A DNA stretch of 64,000 nt. Source: Metarhizobium sp017305935. GTDB taxonomy: Bacteria > Pseudomonadota > Alphaproteobacteria > Rhizobiales > Rhizobiaceae. The stretch spans positions 248,001 through 312,000 of the forward strand of contig NZ_JARRIR010000008.1 of NCBI RefSeq assembly GCF_029601685.1, read 5' to 3'. Below the pieces are notes generated by a model that saw nothing but the letters and a program-made list of their open reading frames with translations, made no database searches and was not told the DNA's origin. Of the stretch, positions 25,009 to 34,287 are shown in pieces (positions within the stretch are counted from its first letter, which is position 1; each line of letters starts with the position of its first letter). Position numbers and translations under genes: made by a program.

Positions 25009-25034
25009 CCTTATGGGTTGGAAATATCCGCCGC

Positions 25035-26666
25035 TTACTGCAGATAGGTCATCGGGTTGACCGGCGTTGCATCCTTGCGCACTTCGAAGTGCAGCTTCGG
25101 CGAGGTGGCGTTGCCGCTCATGCCGGAGGAAGCGATGGTCTGACCGCGCTGGACCTTCTGACCGCGGGTGACATTCAGCGCATCCGCATGGCCGTAGACG
25201 GTGACGGTGCCGTCGTCATGGCGCACCAGAACGGTGTTGCCGAGTTCCTTGAGGCCGTTTCCGGCATAGATGACCACGCCGTTTTCCGCCGCCTTGACCG
25301 GCGTGCCCGAGGGGACGGAAATGTCGATGCCGTCATTGCGGCTGCCGGCGACATTGGCGCCGTAACCGGCGACGACCGCGCCGCGGACCGGCCAACGATA
25401 TTTGCCGATGCCGGTGGCGTCGGGTGCTTCTTCGCCGCCATCGTTCTTCTTGGCGACGTCATCGACGGACTGCTTGGCGACAGGCGGCTTGTATTCCTGC
25501 GGCTTGCCGGTGGAAGCGACCTGCTTCTCCTCGGCGGCCGGCTTCTGCTCGCCCTTCTTGGACGGAATGGAGGCGGTCTTGACCTCGTCGCCGGCCGGTG
25601 CGGCGCTCGCCGCCGGAACGGTCAGCGTCTGGCCGATGCGCAGCGACGCCGTGGTCATGCCGTTGGCTGCCTTCAGCGCCTCGACGCTGACGCCATTGGT
25701 CTTGGCGATCTTGGCCAGCGAATCGCCGGGCTTGACGACATAGCCGCCGGCGGGCGCGGTTTCCTTGCCGGCCTTGGCATTCTTTTCCGGCTTGCCGCCA
25801 TCGGCGGGCGCCAATTTGTTGCCCTGGGCATCAAGGCCAGTCTGCGATTTGTCGCGCAGCGTATTGCCGTTCGGCAGCACAGCGACCTTGTCCGGCGTCT
25901 TCGAGGGTGTCGGCAGACCGCCATCCGGCAGTTCACCGGCCTGCGCACTCGCCTTGGCAAGGTTGCGCGGCTGGCCATAGGTCGGAATGACCAACGTCTG
26001 GCCGGGCTTCACGGCAGCCGGCGACTTCAAGCCATTGGCGTTCAGGATTTCCTTTTCCGGCACGCCATAACGCTTCGACAGCGTCGCGACCGATTCGCCG
26101 GGCTTCAGCCGTACGTTCGGCGCGTTGAAGGTGGTCCAGCCGGTGGATTTCGGGGTGTTGCCGGTGATGATCGCATCGGCCTTGGGCAACTCGCGAATCT
26201 CGTTGCGCTTCGGCGGCATCGGCTGCGCCAGCGCGACGTTGCGCTCGGCCCGGGCTGACGACGAGGCCGTGGTCGGATCGGCGAGCTCGGTGCGTTGCAC
26301 GGCAATCGGGCGGCTCGCCATGCGCGCGCCCGAACCGCCGACGGTGGCGGTGTTGACCGGGTCGTAGGACACGGACGGCTTTTCCGGGAACGGCTGGTTC
26401 AGTGCCTCTTCGCGGGCCGACATCATCGGCCGCATCGGCTGGCGCTGCCCCTGCGCGATATCCTGGCTCGGGATCGGCGCCTCGCCGTTCAGGCCGGTGA
26501 TCGGCCGCCGTGGAATGGAGTTGGTGGTGATGTTCTCGGTGCGGTCGAAGAACCCGCCAAATCGCGAGACATCGGAGCTGCAGCCGGTGGCGGCGCTCGC
26601 GAGAAACGCTGCCACGGCAACACGCAGGGCAGACTTTCCGATATATGGCGATACATTGATACGCAT
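25035..26666 (-). CDS. LysM/LytM lipoprotein, NlpD/DipM-like (543 aa)
   Basis: Envelope lipoprotein with a signal ending in SAATGCSSD, two LysM peptidoglycan-binding repeats (VRLKPGESVATLSKRYGV and YVVKPGDSLAKIAKTNGV), a disordered linker and a C-terminal M23/LytM domain. Two of the usual zinc ligands are missing: HxxxD reads NDGID and the HxH before the end reads KLH. The domain is therefore likely inactive and, like E. coli NlpD, an activator of amidases in cell separation. ATG at 26666 is preferred because it starts the lipoprotein signal. It follows pcm and surE as nlpD does in enterobacteria. Confidence 0.9.
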   Translation of the reverse strand: MRINVSPYIGKSALRVAVAAFLASAATGCSSDVSRFGGFFDRTENITTNSIPRRPITGLNGEAPIPSQDIAQGQRQPMRPMMSAREEALNQPFPEKPSVSYDPVNTATVGGSGARMASRPIAVQRTELADPTTASSSARAERNVALAQPMPPKRNEIRELPKADAIITGNTPKSTGWTTFNAPNVRLKPGESVATLSKRYGVPEKEILNANGLKSPAAVKPGQTLVIPTYGQPRNLAKASAQAGELPDGGLPTPSKTPDKVAVLPNGNTLRDKSQTGLDAQGNKLAPADGGKPEKNAKAGKETAPAGGYVVKPGDSLAKIAKTNGVSVEALKAANGMTTASLRIGQTLTVPAASAAPAGDEVKTASIPSKKGEQKPAAEEKQVASTGKPQEYKPPVAKQSVDDVAKKNDGGEEAPDATGIGKYRWPVRGAVVAGYGANVAGSRNDGIDISVPSGTPVKAAENGVVIYAGNGLKELGNTVLVRHDDGTVTVYGHADALNVTRGQKVQRGQTIASSGMSGNATSPKLHFEVRKDATPVNPMTYLQ

Positions 26667-26802
26667 GAAAACGACCCACTCAACACGCAACTGAACGATG
26701 CCCATTAAAGCGTGTTAGTGTTACCAGCCGGTTAAGCCGGGGGTCTCGAAGCGCACATCATGGCAATTTGATAACCATAAGATGCTGCGCCATGGCTGCA
26801 CC

Positions 26803-27456
26803 TCAGAGAAAAGCCGCCAGTTTCGGCACGATCGGCATATAGGGCGCCTCGAACAGCTCCTCGCGATCGAAGCGGCTGCCAGTTTTCGACAGGCGCACCA
26901 TCATGCAGCGGTCTTCCGCCACCATCAGCGGCGCGATCATAGAGCCGCCGGAAACGAGTTGTTCCGCATAAAATCGCGGCATTGCCGGAAACGCCGCCGT
27001 CACCAGGATGCGGTCGAAGGTGCCCTCGCCCTGCAGACCGGCGCTACCGTCCGCATGACGGACGATGACGTTGCGCAAGCCAAGCACGTCCATGCGCTTG
27101 TGAGCGGCGTCGGTGAGCGTGCGATACCGGTCGATGGTCAGGACGCGCTCGGCGATGCGACCGATCACGGCGGCGGTAAAACCGCTGCCCGTGCCGATTT
27201 CGAGCACGCGCTGGCCGGGCTTGATCTTCAATCGATCGAGAAGCCGCACGGCAAAATCCGCGCCTTCCATGAAAGACCCGCAGTCGATGGGCAGGGTACG
27301 GCTGGAGTAGGCGCTTTCGGCAAACAGCGGCGGCACGAACTGGCTGCGCGGCGTCTGCTCGACGGCGGTCAGGAGATCGATGTCGGAAATACCCTCCGAG
27401 CGCAGCCGCAACACCAGCGCGGCAAAGCCTTCCTTCTCGATCATCCGCGATGTCAC
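26803..27456 (-). CDS. pcm: Protein-L-isoaspartate O-methyltransferase (217 aa)
   Basis: SAM-dependent enzyme repairing isoaspartate in aged proteins. Motif I is VLEIGTGSGFTAAV (about residues 82-95) and the substrate region RSQFVPPLFAESAYSSRTLP is normal. GTG at 27456 overlaps the surE stop as GTGA and has GGGAG eight bases upstream; the ATG at 27444 has no ribosome site. Order surE-pcm-nlpD-like matches the enterobacterial cluster. A more divergent homologue lies at 48854. Confidence 0.94.
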   Translation of the reverse strand: MTSRMIEKEGFAALVLRLRSEGISDIDLLTAVEQTPRSQFVPPLFAESAYSSRTLPIDCGSFMEGADFAVRLLDRLKIKPGQRVLEIGTGSGFTAAVIGRIAERVLTIDRYRTLTDAAHKRMDVLGLRNVIVRHADGSAGLQGEGTFDRILVTAAFPAMPRFYAEQLVSGGSMIAPLMVAEDRCMMVRLSKTGSRFDREELFEAPYMPIVPKLAAFL

Positions 27457-28217
27457 TCGGCAGCTCCCAATGCCTGCGCCAACCGGTCCTGCACGGCATA
27501 ATCGGTGAGATCCAGCTTGAGCGGCGTCACCGAGATCTTGCCGTTCTGCAGGGCATTGATATCCGTTCCCTCCCGAAAACGGCCGACACGCTCGTTGAAA
27601 CGCAGCCAATAATAGGGAAAGCCGCGCCCATCGGCGCGCTCTTCGACGCCGAGCGCGAAATCCGTCCTGCCTTGCGCGGTCACCGCGATGCCCTGCACTT
27701 CATCCGGCCGGCAATTCGGGAAGTTGAGATTGAGGAAAGTGCCGTCCGGCAGTTCCACATCCAGCATCTGCCGCAGGAGTTTCGGCGCATAGGCCTCGAC
27801 AACTTCCCACGGCACGACGCGGCCGCCTTCAAGGCGATAGGCCTGGCTGAGCGCCATGGAGCGCACGCCCTGCAGCGTGCCTTCTATGGCGCCGGCCACG
27901 GTGCCGGAATAGGTGACGTCGTCGGCAAGGTTAGAGCCGGCATTGACGCCGGAAAGAATCAGGTCCGGCTTGCGGTCCATCACTTCGCGAATACCCATGA
28001 TCACGCAATCGGTCGGCGTGCCGCGCAAGGCGAAATGCTTGTCCGAGATCTTGCGCAGCCGCAGCGGTTCCGACAGCGTCAGCGAATGGGCAAGGCCGCT
28101 CTGGTCGGTTTCCGGTGCGACGATCCAGACATCGTCCGAAAGGCTGCGCGCGATCCGTTCCAGAACCGCGAGCCCCTCGGCATGAATGCCGTCGTCATTG
28201 GTCAGCAGGATTCGCAA
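27453..28217 (-). CDS. surE: 5'/3'-nucleotidase SurE (254 aa)
   Basis: Metal-dependent nucleotidase. The N-terminal motif is RILLTNDDGIHAEGL, with the metal-binding Asp pair, then SGVNAGSNLADDVTYSGTVAGA, the SurE signature. Length is normal. The start is TTG at 28217, with GGAGTG at good spacing; no ATG fits. It lies 10 bases after serS and overlaps pcm, so it is part of one operon. Confidence 0.96.
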   Translation of the reverse strand: MRILLTNDDGIHAEGLAVLERIARSLSDDVWIVAPETDQSGLAHSLTLSEPLRLRKISDKHFALRGTPTDCVIMGIREVMDRKPDLILSGVNAGSNLADDVTYSGTVAGAIEGTLQGVRSMALSQAYRLEGGRVVPWEVVEAYAPKLLRQMLDVELPDGTFLNLNFPNCRPDEVQGIAVTAQGRTDFALGVEERADGRGFPYYWLRFNERVGRFREGTDINALQNGKISVTPLKLDLTDYAVQDRLAQALGAAE

Positions 28218-28227
28218 TCGACACTCC

Positions 28228-29511
28228 TTACAACGCTTTCTCGATGCGCGTCACGCCGCCCATATAGGGCAGCAGCACATCGGGAACACTCACCGAGCCG
28301 TCTTCATTGAGGTAGTTTTCGAGCACCGCGATCAGCGCGCGGCCGACGGCGATGCCGGAGCCGTTCAGCGTGTGAACGAACTTCGTGCCCTTGTCGTCCT
28401 TGCCGCGATAGCGTGCATTCATGCGTCGCGCCTGGAAATCGCCGCAGACCGAGCAGGACGAGATTTCGCGATAGGTATCCTGGCCCGGCAGCCAGACCTC
28501 GATGTCATAGGTCTTGCGCGCGCCAAAACCCATGTCGCCGGTGCACAGCGTCATGGTGCGGAAATGCAGGCCGAGCAACTTCAGCACCTTCTCGGCGCAT
28601 TCGGTCATGCGCTCATGCTCGGCGATCGCGCTTTCGGCGTCGGTGATCGACACCAGCTCGCATTTCCAGAATTGGTGCTGGCGCAGCATGCCGCGCGTAT
28701 CGCGGCCGGCGGAACCGGCTTCCGAGCGGAAGGACGGTGTCAGCGCCGTGAAGCGCAGCGGAAGCTTTTCCTGCTCGAGAATTTCGCCGGAGACGAGATT
28801 GGTGAGCGTCACCTCGGCGGTCGGGATCAGCCAGCGGCCATCGGTGGTGCGGAACAGATCCTCGGCGAATTTCGGCAATTGCCCGGTGCCGAACATCGCC
28901 TCGTCGCGCACCATCAGCGGCGAGCTCACTTCGGTATAGCCGTGTTCGCGGGTATGCAGGTCGAGCATGAACTGGCCGAGCGCCCGCTCCAGCTTTGCGA
29001 GCTGGCCGGTGAGCACGGTGAAGCGCGAGCCGGATAGCTTCGCGGCGCGGTCGAAGTCCATCAGGCCAAGGCCTTCGCCGATTTCGAAATGCTCGCGTGC
29101 CGGATGGTTCCAGCCGGGCTTGTGCCCGACGACATGGCGCACGACATTGTCGTGCTCGTCCTTGCCAACCGGCACGTCGTCGAGCGGAATGTTGGGAATA
29201 CGCACCAGATGGTCGTTCAGCTCGCCGCTGACGACACGCTCTTCCTCTTCCGCCGCCGGCAGTGTGGTCTTCAGTTCGGCAACCTCGGCCTTCAGCTTTT
29301 CCGCCAGTTCCGAATTCTTCTGCGCCATGGCGGCGCCGATGTCCTTGGAGGCGGCGTTGCGGCGCGATTGCATCTCCTGAACCTTCAGGATGATGGCGCG
29401 GCGTTTTTCATCGAGCGCGATCAGGGTTTGCGCCAGCGGCTCCAAGCCGCGCTTGGCCAGCGCGGCGTCGAAAGCTTCGGCATTGTCACGGATCCATTTG
29501 ATATCGAGCAT
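28228..29511 (-). CDS. serS: Seryl-tRNA synthetase (427 aa)
   Basis: Class II synthetase charging tRNA-Ser. The N-terminal coiled-coil arm covers about residues 25-100. Class II motif 2 is FRSEAGSAGRDTRGMLRQHQF and motif 3 is NGSGIAVGRALIAVLENYL near residues 383-401. Length is normal. It lies between tatC and surE in the same direction. Confidence 0.97.
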   Translation of the reverse strand: MLDIKWIRDNAEAFDAALAKRGLEPLAQTLIALDEKRRAIILKVQEMQSRRNAASKDIGAAMAQKNSELAEKLKAEVAELKTTLPAAEEEERVVSGELNDHLVRIPNIPLDDVPVGKDEHDNVVRHVVGHKPGWNHPAREHFEIGEGLGLMDFDRAAKLSGSRFTVLTGQLAKLERALGQFMLDLHTREHGYTEVSSPLMVRDEAMFGTGQLPKFAEDLFRTTDGRWLIPTAEVTLTNLVSGEILEQEKLPLRFTALTPSFRSEAGSAGRDTRGMLRQHQFWKCELVSITDAESAIAEHERMTECAEKVLKLLGLHFRTMTLCTGDMGFGARKTYDIEVWLPGQDTYREISSCSVCGDFQARRMNARYRGKDDKGTKFVHTLNGSGIAVGRALIAVLENYLNEDGSVSVPDVLLPYMGGVTRIEKAL

Positions 29512-29620
29512 CGTCGTTCCCGGTCGTCAGATCATTTCCAGCCGGGAGAGCCCTGACAAAAGCATCCCGCCGGCACGCGCTTACGGTCACGACGCGCCCA
29601 CGGGACGGATGCAGGCAGTG

Positions 29621-30442
29621 TCAGGCATCGCCGGTTTCGGCGACATCCGTGGAAGCCGGCGCATCGCTCAAAGCCTGGCGGTTGCGTTCTATGACTCGGG
29701 CGCAATAGATGGAAATCTCGTAGAGAAGGATCGCCGGCAGCGCAAGACCGATCTGGGACATCGGATCGGGCGGCGTCAGCACGGCAGCGACCACGAAGGC
29801 GGCTACGATCGCATATTTCCGCTTCGACGCCAGGCCATCGGCCGTGACGAAACCGACGCGTGCCAGTAGCGACGTGATCACCGGCAGCTGGAACACGAGG
29901 CCGAAAGAGAACACCAACGTCATGATCAGGCTGAGATATTCCGACACCTTCGGCATCAGCGAAATCGCAACTTCCCCCTCGCCCGGCTTCTGCTGCATGG
30001 CCAGGAAGAACCACATTACCATTGGCGTGAAGAAGAAATAGACAAGCGCAGCACCCAGCAGGAACAGGATCGGCGAAGCGATCAGGAACGGCAGGAAAGC
30101 CGAGCGTTCGTTCTTGTAGAGGCCGGGAGCCACGAACTTGTAGACCTGCGCGGCAATCACCGGAAAGGCGATGACCATGGCGCCGAACATAGCCACCTTC
30201 ACCTGCGTGAAGAAAAATTCCTGCGGCGCGGTGTAAATCAGTTCCGACTTGGCCAAGTCCAGACCGGCCCAGAGCACGGCCCACTTATAGGGAATGACCA
30301 GGTAGTTGAACAAATGCTTGGCGAAGGCGAAACAGGCGATGAAGGCAACGAAGAAGGCGCCGATCGACCAGATAAGGCGGGTGCGCAGCTCGATCAGGTG
30401 CTCGATAAGCGGCTGTGGCTTGTCGTCGATATCGTTGCTCAT
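29621..30442 (-). CDS. tatC: Sec-independent translocase TatC (273 aa)
   Basis: Six-helix membrane protein that reads the twin-arginine signal. The start contains PLIEHLIELRTRLIWSIGAF, the conserved cytoplasmic N-terminal motif, and later the periplasmic loop region with PQEFFFTQVKVAMF. ATGA overlap with the tatB stop (30439-30442) shows coupling. Part of the tatABC operon. Confidence 0.97.
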   Translation of the reverse strand: MSNDIDDKPQPLIEHLIELRTRLIWSIGAFFVAFIACFAFAKHLFNYLVIPYKWAVLWAGLDLAKSELIYTAPQEFFFTQVKVAMFGAMVIAFPVIAAQVYKFVAPGLYKNERSAFLPFLIASPILFLLGAALVYFFFTPMVMWFFLAMQQKPGEGEVAISLMPKVSEYLSLIMTLVFSFGLVFQLPVITSLLARVGFVTADGLASKRKYAIVAAFVVAAVLTPPDPMSQIGLALPAILLYEISIYCARVIERNRQALSDAPASTDVAETGDA

Positions 30443-30918
30443 GCCTCGTCCTTCTTGGCAGAGTCTGCTTTACGGCCAGCCGCGCTCCATGGGAAAGCAG
30501 GCGCTTGCTGCGGTCGTTCGGCCAGCTGAGGCGTAATGACCGGTTCCGGCGCCGCCACCGGAGGCAACGGATCAACGGTCGTCGAGGTCACGCTTGGCGC
30601 GGGCTGGGCGGGCGTCGATACAGCGCTCTGGAAATCGGAACGAATCTCGTTCGCCGTCTGCCGCAAAGGACTCATAGCATCCCGCAGCGAATTCACGGGA
30701 TTGAGGCGTTGCGCGTCGTTGATGGTCTTGCGCACATCGTCCAAATCCGCTTCGCGAAGCGCGTCATCGAACTGCGCCCGGAATTCTCCGGCCATGGAGC
30801 GCAAGCGGGTCGTCATTTTCCCGAAGGCGCGAAGCATCGGCGGCAGGTCCTTTGGACCAACGACGACAATAAGAACGACTGCGATGACAAGCAGCTCGCT
30901 CCAGCCAACATCCAACAT
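30439..30918 (-). CDS. tatB: Sec-independent translocase TatB (159 aa)
   Basis: Single N-terminal membrane helix (DVGWSELLVIAVVLIVVVGP), then the amphipathic helix with PKDLPPMLRAFGKM and a long Pro/Ala-rich tail. Forms the Tat receptor with TatC. 57 bases separate it from tatA. Confidence 0.95.
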   Translation of the reverse strand: MLDVGWSELLVIAVVLIVVVGPKDLPPMLRAFGKMTTRLRSMAGEFRAQFDDALREADLDDVRKTINDAQRLNPVNSLRDAMSPLRQTANEIRSDFQSAVSTPAQPAPSVTSTTVDPLPPVAAPEPVITPQLAERPQQAPAFPWSAAGRKADSAKKDEA

Positions 30919-30975
30919 ACTCAGGCTCCTCCAGCCGCTCGGCGACCGTTTGCAACGGACGCGCCGGACCGGACC

Positions 30976-31197
30976 TTAAGACTTGCTCTCGTCGACCTTG
31001 TGATCGACAGTCTTGGACTGAGTGGCGTTGTCTTCGTCGCTCATACCCTTTTTGAAATTCTTGATGCCCTTGGCGACATCACCCATCAGTTCCGGAATCT
31101 TGCCACGGCCGAACAGCAGCAGGACGATCGCCAGAACGATAAGCCAATGCCACATGCTGAAAGAACCCATCAACGCTACTCCCTGTTTTCGTTTCAA
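30976..31197 (-). CDS. tatA: Sec-independent translocase TatA (73 aa)
   Basis: Pore-forming Tat subunit: one short helix (MWHWLIVLAIVLLLFGRGKI) and an amphipathic helix ending in the conserved GIKNFKKGMSD, then a charged tail. GGGAG precedes the ATG at 31197. First gene of tatABC. Confidence 0.96.
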   Translation of the reverse strand: MKRKQGVALMGSFSMWHWLIVLAIVLLLFGRGKIPELMGDVAKGIKNFKKGMSDEDNATQSKTVDHKVDESKS

Positions 31198-31604
31198 ATG
31201 ATCTAAGATGTTTAGCCAGCTTTTTCAAACACCAAAATGACCCGGGAACGGGCGATATCGCCGATGTCGCAAATCCGCTGTGGACGATGGACGGCATTCT
31301 GCGGCGAAAAACGCCTGCCCTTTTTAGCGAATCGCAACAAGCCGCAACGCCAACTCCCTGACATTGCAGGGAAATGGACCGGAGCAACATGCACCGGATC
31401 AACCCGAGCCGGCGACATCGGAGGCACCGTCGCGACTACCATTCCGCTCAAGGCCGGCGCGTCGAGCTTTCCAGCGGCGTTTCGACGCGCCTTTGCAAAA
31501 CGTAATCTCGTGGAGCTTGCCGATGCATCGAGCCGGATTCGTTCGACGATAGGTGACCTATCCGCCCGAATTGTGTCCTTCCGAAGCGAATTGCGCGCAA
31601 TGCG
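31198..31604. other. Intergenic region between scpB and tatA, no gene supported
   Basis: About 400 bases. It should hold the tatABC promoter. A plus-strand frame (31237-31809) and a minus-strand frame (31212-31451) exist, but the former runs through scpB antisense and neither resembles a known protein. No clear tRNA or terminator seen. Confidence 0.45.
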
Positions 31605-32321
31605 CTATTCTTCGTCCGATCCGCCGGGCGTCAACAGGCCCAATTCCTCGATATCGGAGGCGGTCATCGGATCCTCGTCCTCAGCCAACTCGTCGTCGGC
31701 GGGCGGCAACGGCATGCGGAAGCCGGGAGGAATGCGTCCCGACAGCAGGCCGGCGCCCTTCAATTCCTCCAGCCCTGGCAGGTCGCGCAGGGTTTCCAAC
31801 CCGAAATGATCGAGAAAATCGCGGGTGGTGCCGAAAGTGACCGGGCGACCCGGCGACCGCCGGCGGCCGCGAAACCGCACCCAGCCCGCCTCCATCAGCA
31901 CGTCGACCGTGCCTTTCGAAGTCTGGACGCCGCGAATCTCCTCGATTTCAGCGCGTGTCACCGGCTGGTGATAGGCGATGATGGCGAGCACCTCCAATGC
32001 GGCGCGCGATAGCTTTCGCGCTTCCGTTTCGCCGCTGCGCAACACGAAAGAGAGATCGGCAGCGGTGCGAAACGCCCAGTGATCCTCGACCTGCACCAGA
32101 TTCACGCCGCGCGGCGCATAGGCCGCCTTGAGCCGCGCCAGCACCGCACGAGCATCGATCCCGGCCGGCAGGCGCTCGGCGATGGAACGTTCGGAAACCG
32201 GCTGGGCCGAGGCAAAGATCAACGCTTCGGCAATGCGCTCGGCCTCGACGAAGGCGCTCTCCACAGCGCCCTGCTCCGCCTCGATCAGGTCGTCTTCCGG
32301 TTCGATTTCCACGGCGGCCAT
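31605..32321 (-). CDS. scpB: Segregation and condensation protein ScpB (238 aa)
   Basis: Winged-helix kleisin-interacting subunit of the Smc-ScpAB condensin, needed for chromosome compaction. It contains EAERIAEALIFASAQPVSE and ALEVLAIIAYHQPVTRAEIE, the family signature. The ATG at 32321 has GAGG upstream; a GTG at 32333 overlapping the scpA stop as GTGA is an alternative start. Acidic C-terminal tail. Confidence 0.95.
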   Translation of the reverse strand: MAAVEIEPEDDLIEAEQGAVESAFVEAERIAEALIFASAQPVSERSIAERLPAGIDARAVLARLKAAYAPRGVNLVQVEDHWAFRTAADLSFVLRSGETEARKLSRAALEVLAIIAYHQPVTRAEIEEIRGVQTSKGTVDVLMEAGWVRFRGRRRSPGRPVTFGTTRDFLDHFGLETLRDLPGLEELKGAGLLSGRIPPGFRMPLPPADDELAEDEDPMTASDIEELGLLTPGGSDEE

Positions 32322-32329
32322 CAGACGCC

Positions 32330-33172
32330 TCACTGTCCGTCGCGCGGCAGAGGTGTCTTCCCGCGGCGCATGAAGATCGGTTCGAAGGCGCCGTCCTGAC
32401 GGAGCTCCACCTGGCCCTCGCGCGCCAGTTCCAGCGAGGCGGCGAAGGCGCTGGCAATCGCCGTGGCGCGGTCGGCGGGCGCCACGAGATAACGCAGAAG
32501 AAAACGGTCGAGCGCATGCCAGTCTTCGCCGATCTCGCCGATCATGCGCATCAGGATGTCGCGAGCATCGGAAAGCGACCAGACCTGCCGCTTCTCGATG
32601 GTCACCTGCGTCACCGCCTGCCGCTGGCGCAGATTGGCATAAGCGGAGAGCAGGTCGTAAAGCGTCGCTTCGAACACGGATTTGCGGTCGTCGGCGATAT
32701 GTTCCGGCGCACCGCGCGCGAAGACGTCGCGGCCGAGGCGGTTGCGGTTGACGAGACGGGTGGCGGCATCACGCATCGCCTCCAGCCGTTTTAGGCGGAA
32801 GGCAAGCGTCGCCGCCATCTCCTCGCCCGATGGTCCCTCGTCCTTGGCCTGCTGCGGAATGAGAAGCCGCGATTTCAGATAGGCGAGCCAGGCGGCCATG
32901 ACGAGGTAATCGGCGGCCAACTCGATGCGCACTTGCCGGGCGGTATCGACGAATTCGAGATATTGCTCGGCCAGCGCCAGAATGGAGATGCGGGCGAGAT
33001 CGACCTTCTGGGCACGCGCCAGATGCAGCAGAAGATCGAGCGGGCCTTCGAAGCCGCCGACATCGATGACCAGCGCCGGCTCGCCCTCGGCACGCTCCGG
33101 CCGCCCGTGCTCCTGCCAGAGCGGGTCCATCGGCGCGGCGCCGTCGGCGGTCGTCGTCTTGCCCTTGGTCAC
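32330..33172 (-). CDS. scpA: Segregation and condensation protein ScpA (280 aa)
   Basis: Kleisin subunit bridging Smc heads. The N-terminal motif is FEGPLDLLLHLARAQKVDLA (about residues 39-58) and a winged-helix C-terminus follows. The start is GTG at 33172 with GGGGAG upstream. It is followed by scpB with overlap or a few bases, and preceded by nagZ 23 bases away. Confidence 0.95.
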   Translation of the reverse strand: MTKGKTTTADGAAPMDPLWQEHGRPERAEGEPALVIDVGGFEGPLDLLLHLARAQKVDLARISILALAEQYLEFVDTARQVRIELAADYLVMAAWLAYLKSRLLIPQQAKDEGPSGEEMAATLAFRLKRLEAMRDAATRLVNRNRLGRDVFARGAPEHIADDRKSVFEATLYDLLSAYANLRQRQAVTQVTIEKRQVWSLSDARDILMRMIGEIGEDWHALDRFLLRYLVAPADRATAIASAFAASLELAREGQVELRQDGAFEPIFMRRGKTPLPRDGQ

Positions 33173-33195
33173 TCAGTCTCCCCTGCTCGTCGCCT

Positions 33196-34209
33196 TCAAA
33201 CCATCGGCAGCAATGCGGCAAATTCGGCGCGCAGCGCCGCCTCGTCGGCGGCCTTGGCCTTGCCGAGCGCGGCCTCCACCGCCCTGGCGCGCTGCAGCGC
33301 GCGCCCGGCCAGCGGATAGGCTTCGGCCACCACCTGCTTCATTTCATCCATCAGGCCGTTGCAATGCAAGACGATATCGCAGCCGCCGGCGGCAATATTC
33401 GCCGCGCGTTCGCCGAGTGTGCCCTTCAGCGCGTTCATCGAGGAATCGTCGGAGATCAGCAACCCTTCGAAACCGATATGCCCGCGAATGATCTCCTCGA
33501 TCACCTTGCGCGAGGTCGTCGCCGGCCTCTCGGGATCGATTGCGGTATACACGATGTGGCAGGTCATCGCCATGAGCTCGTCCTTAAGGGCGATGAAGGG
33601 CGGGAAGTCATGCGCCTCCAGCTCTGCCCGGCTGGCATGCACGACCGGCAGCTCATGATGGGAATCGGCCATGCCGCGCCCATGGCCCGGCATATGCTTC
33701 ATCACCGGCAGCACGCCACCGGCCTTCAATCCCTCGGCCGCCGCCCGCCCCATGTCGGCGACGACGGCGGGGTCGAAGGCATAGGCGCGGTCGCCGATGA
33801 CATTGCTGCTACCCTCCACCGGCACGTCCAGCACCGGAAGGCAATCGACATCGATGCCGAAGCGGCTGAGATCGAAGGCATGTAGCCGCGACATCAGCCA
33901 GGCGGCACGGCGGCCCTTTTCACGGTCTTCGCGATAGATTGCGCCAAGCAATTGTGCGGATGGGTACTTGTCGAGGATCGGCGGGCGGATGCGCTGCACG
34001 CGTCCGCCTTCCTGGTCGATGAACACCGGCGCCCTGCGGCCGACACTGTCGCGCATCTGCGCCACCAGATCGGCGATCTGCGCGGGCTCGCCGATATTGC
34101 GGCCGAAGAGGATGAAACCCCAGGGCTGCTCGTTTCGATAGAGCGAAATTTCGTCGGCGGTCAGGGTCAGGCCGCTGCATCCCAGGATCATCGCCTTTGC
34201 GTCAGTCAT
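33196..34209 (-). CDS. nagZ: Beta-N-acetylhexosaminidase NagZ (337 aa)
   Basis: Family GH3 enzyme of peptidoglycan recycling that removes GlcNAc from anhydro-muropeptides in the cytosol. The signature KHMPGHGRGMADSH (KHxPGHG) is intact and the nucleophile Asp is in LLISDDSSMNAL. No signal peptide, as expected. First of nagZ-scpA-scpB. The SPOR gene terminator lies just upstream. Confidence 0.95.
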   Translation of the reverse strand: MTDAKAMILGCSGLTLTADEISLYRNEQPWGFILFGRNIGEPAQIADLVAQMRDSVGRRAPVFIDQEGGRVQRIRPPILDKYPSAQLLGAIYREDREKGRRAAWLMSRLHAFDLSRFGIDVDCLPVLDVPVEGSSNVIGDRAYAFDPAVVADMGRAAAEGLKAGGVLPVMKHMPGHGRGMADSHHELPVVHASRAELEAHDFPPFIALKDELMAMTCHIVYTAIDPERPATTSRKVIEEIIRGHIGFEGLLISDDSSMNALKGTLGERAANIAAGGCDIVLHCNGLMDEMKQVVAEAYPLAGRALQRARAVEAALGKAKAADEAALRAEFAALLPMV

Positions 34210-34243
34210 GGATCACTCGTCGTTGGGGGGGACGGACAAACGA

Positions 34244-34268
34244 AAGCGGCGGCCAGGGACCGCCGCTT
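34244..34268 (-). terminator. Terminator of the SPOR-protein gene
   Basis: AAGCGGCGG pairs with CCGCCGCTT around a seven-base loop; on the minus strand TTTCGTTTGT follows. Confidence 0.85.
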
Positions 34269-34287
34269 CCATCAATTCAAGCAGAAC

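Noticed and set aside
31237..31809. Plus-strand reading frame of 190 codons between tatA and scpB
   Set aside because: It runs antisense into scpB and has no ribosome site or known domain; a short gene in the gap cannot be fully excluded.
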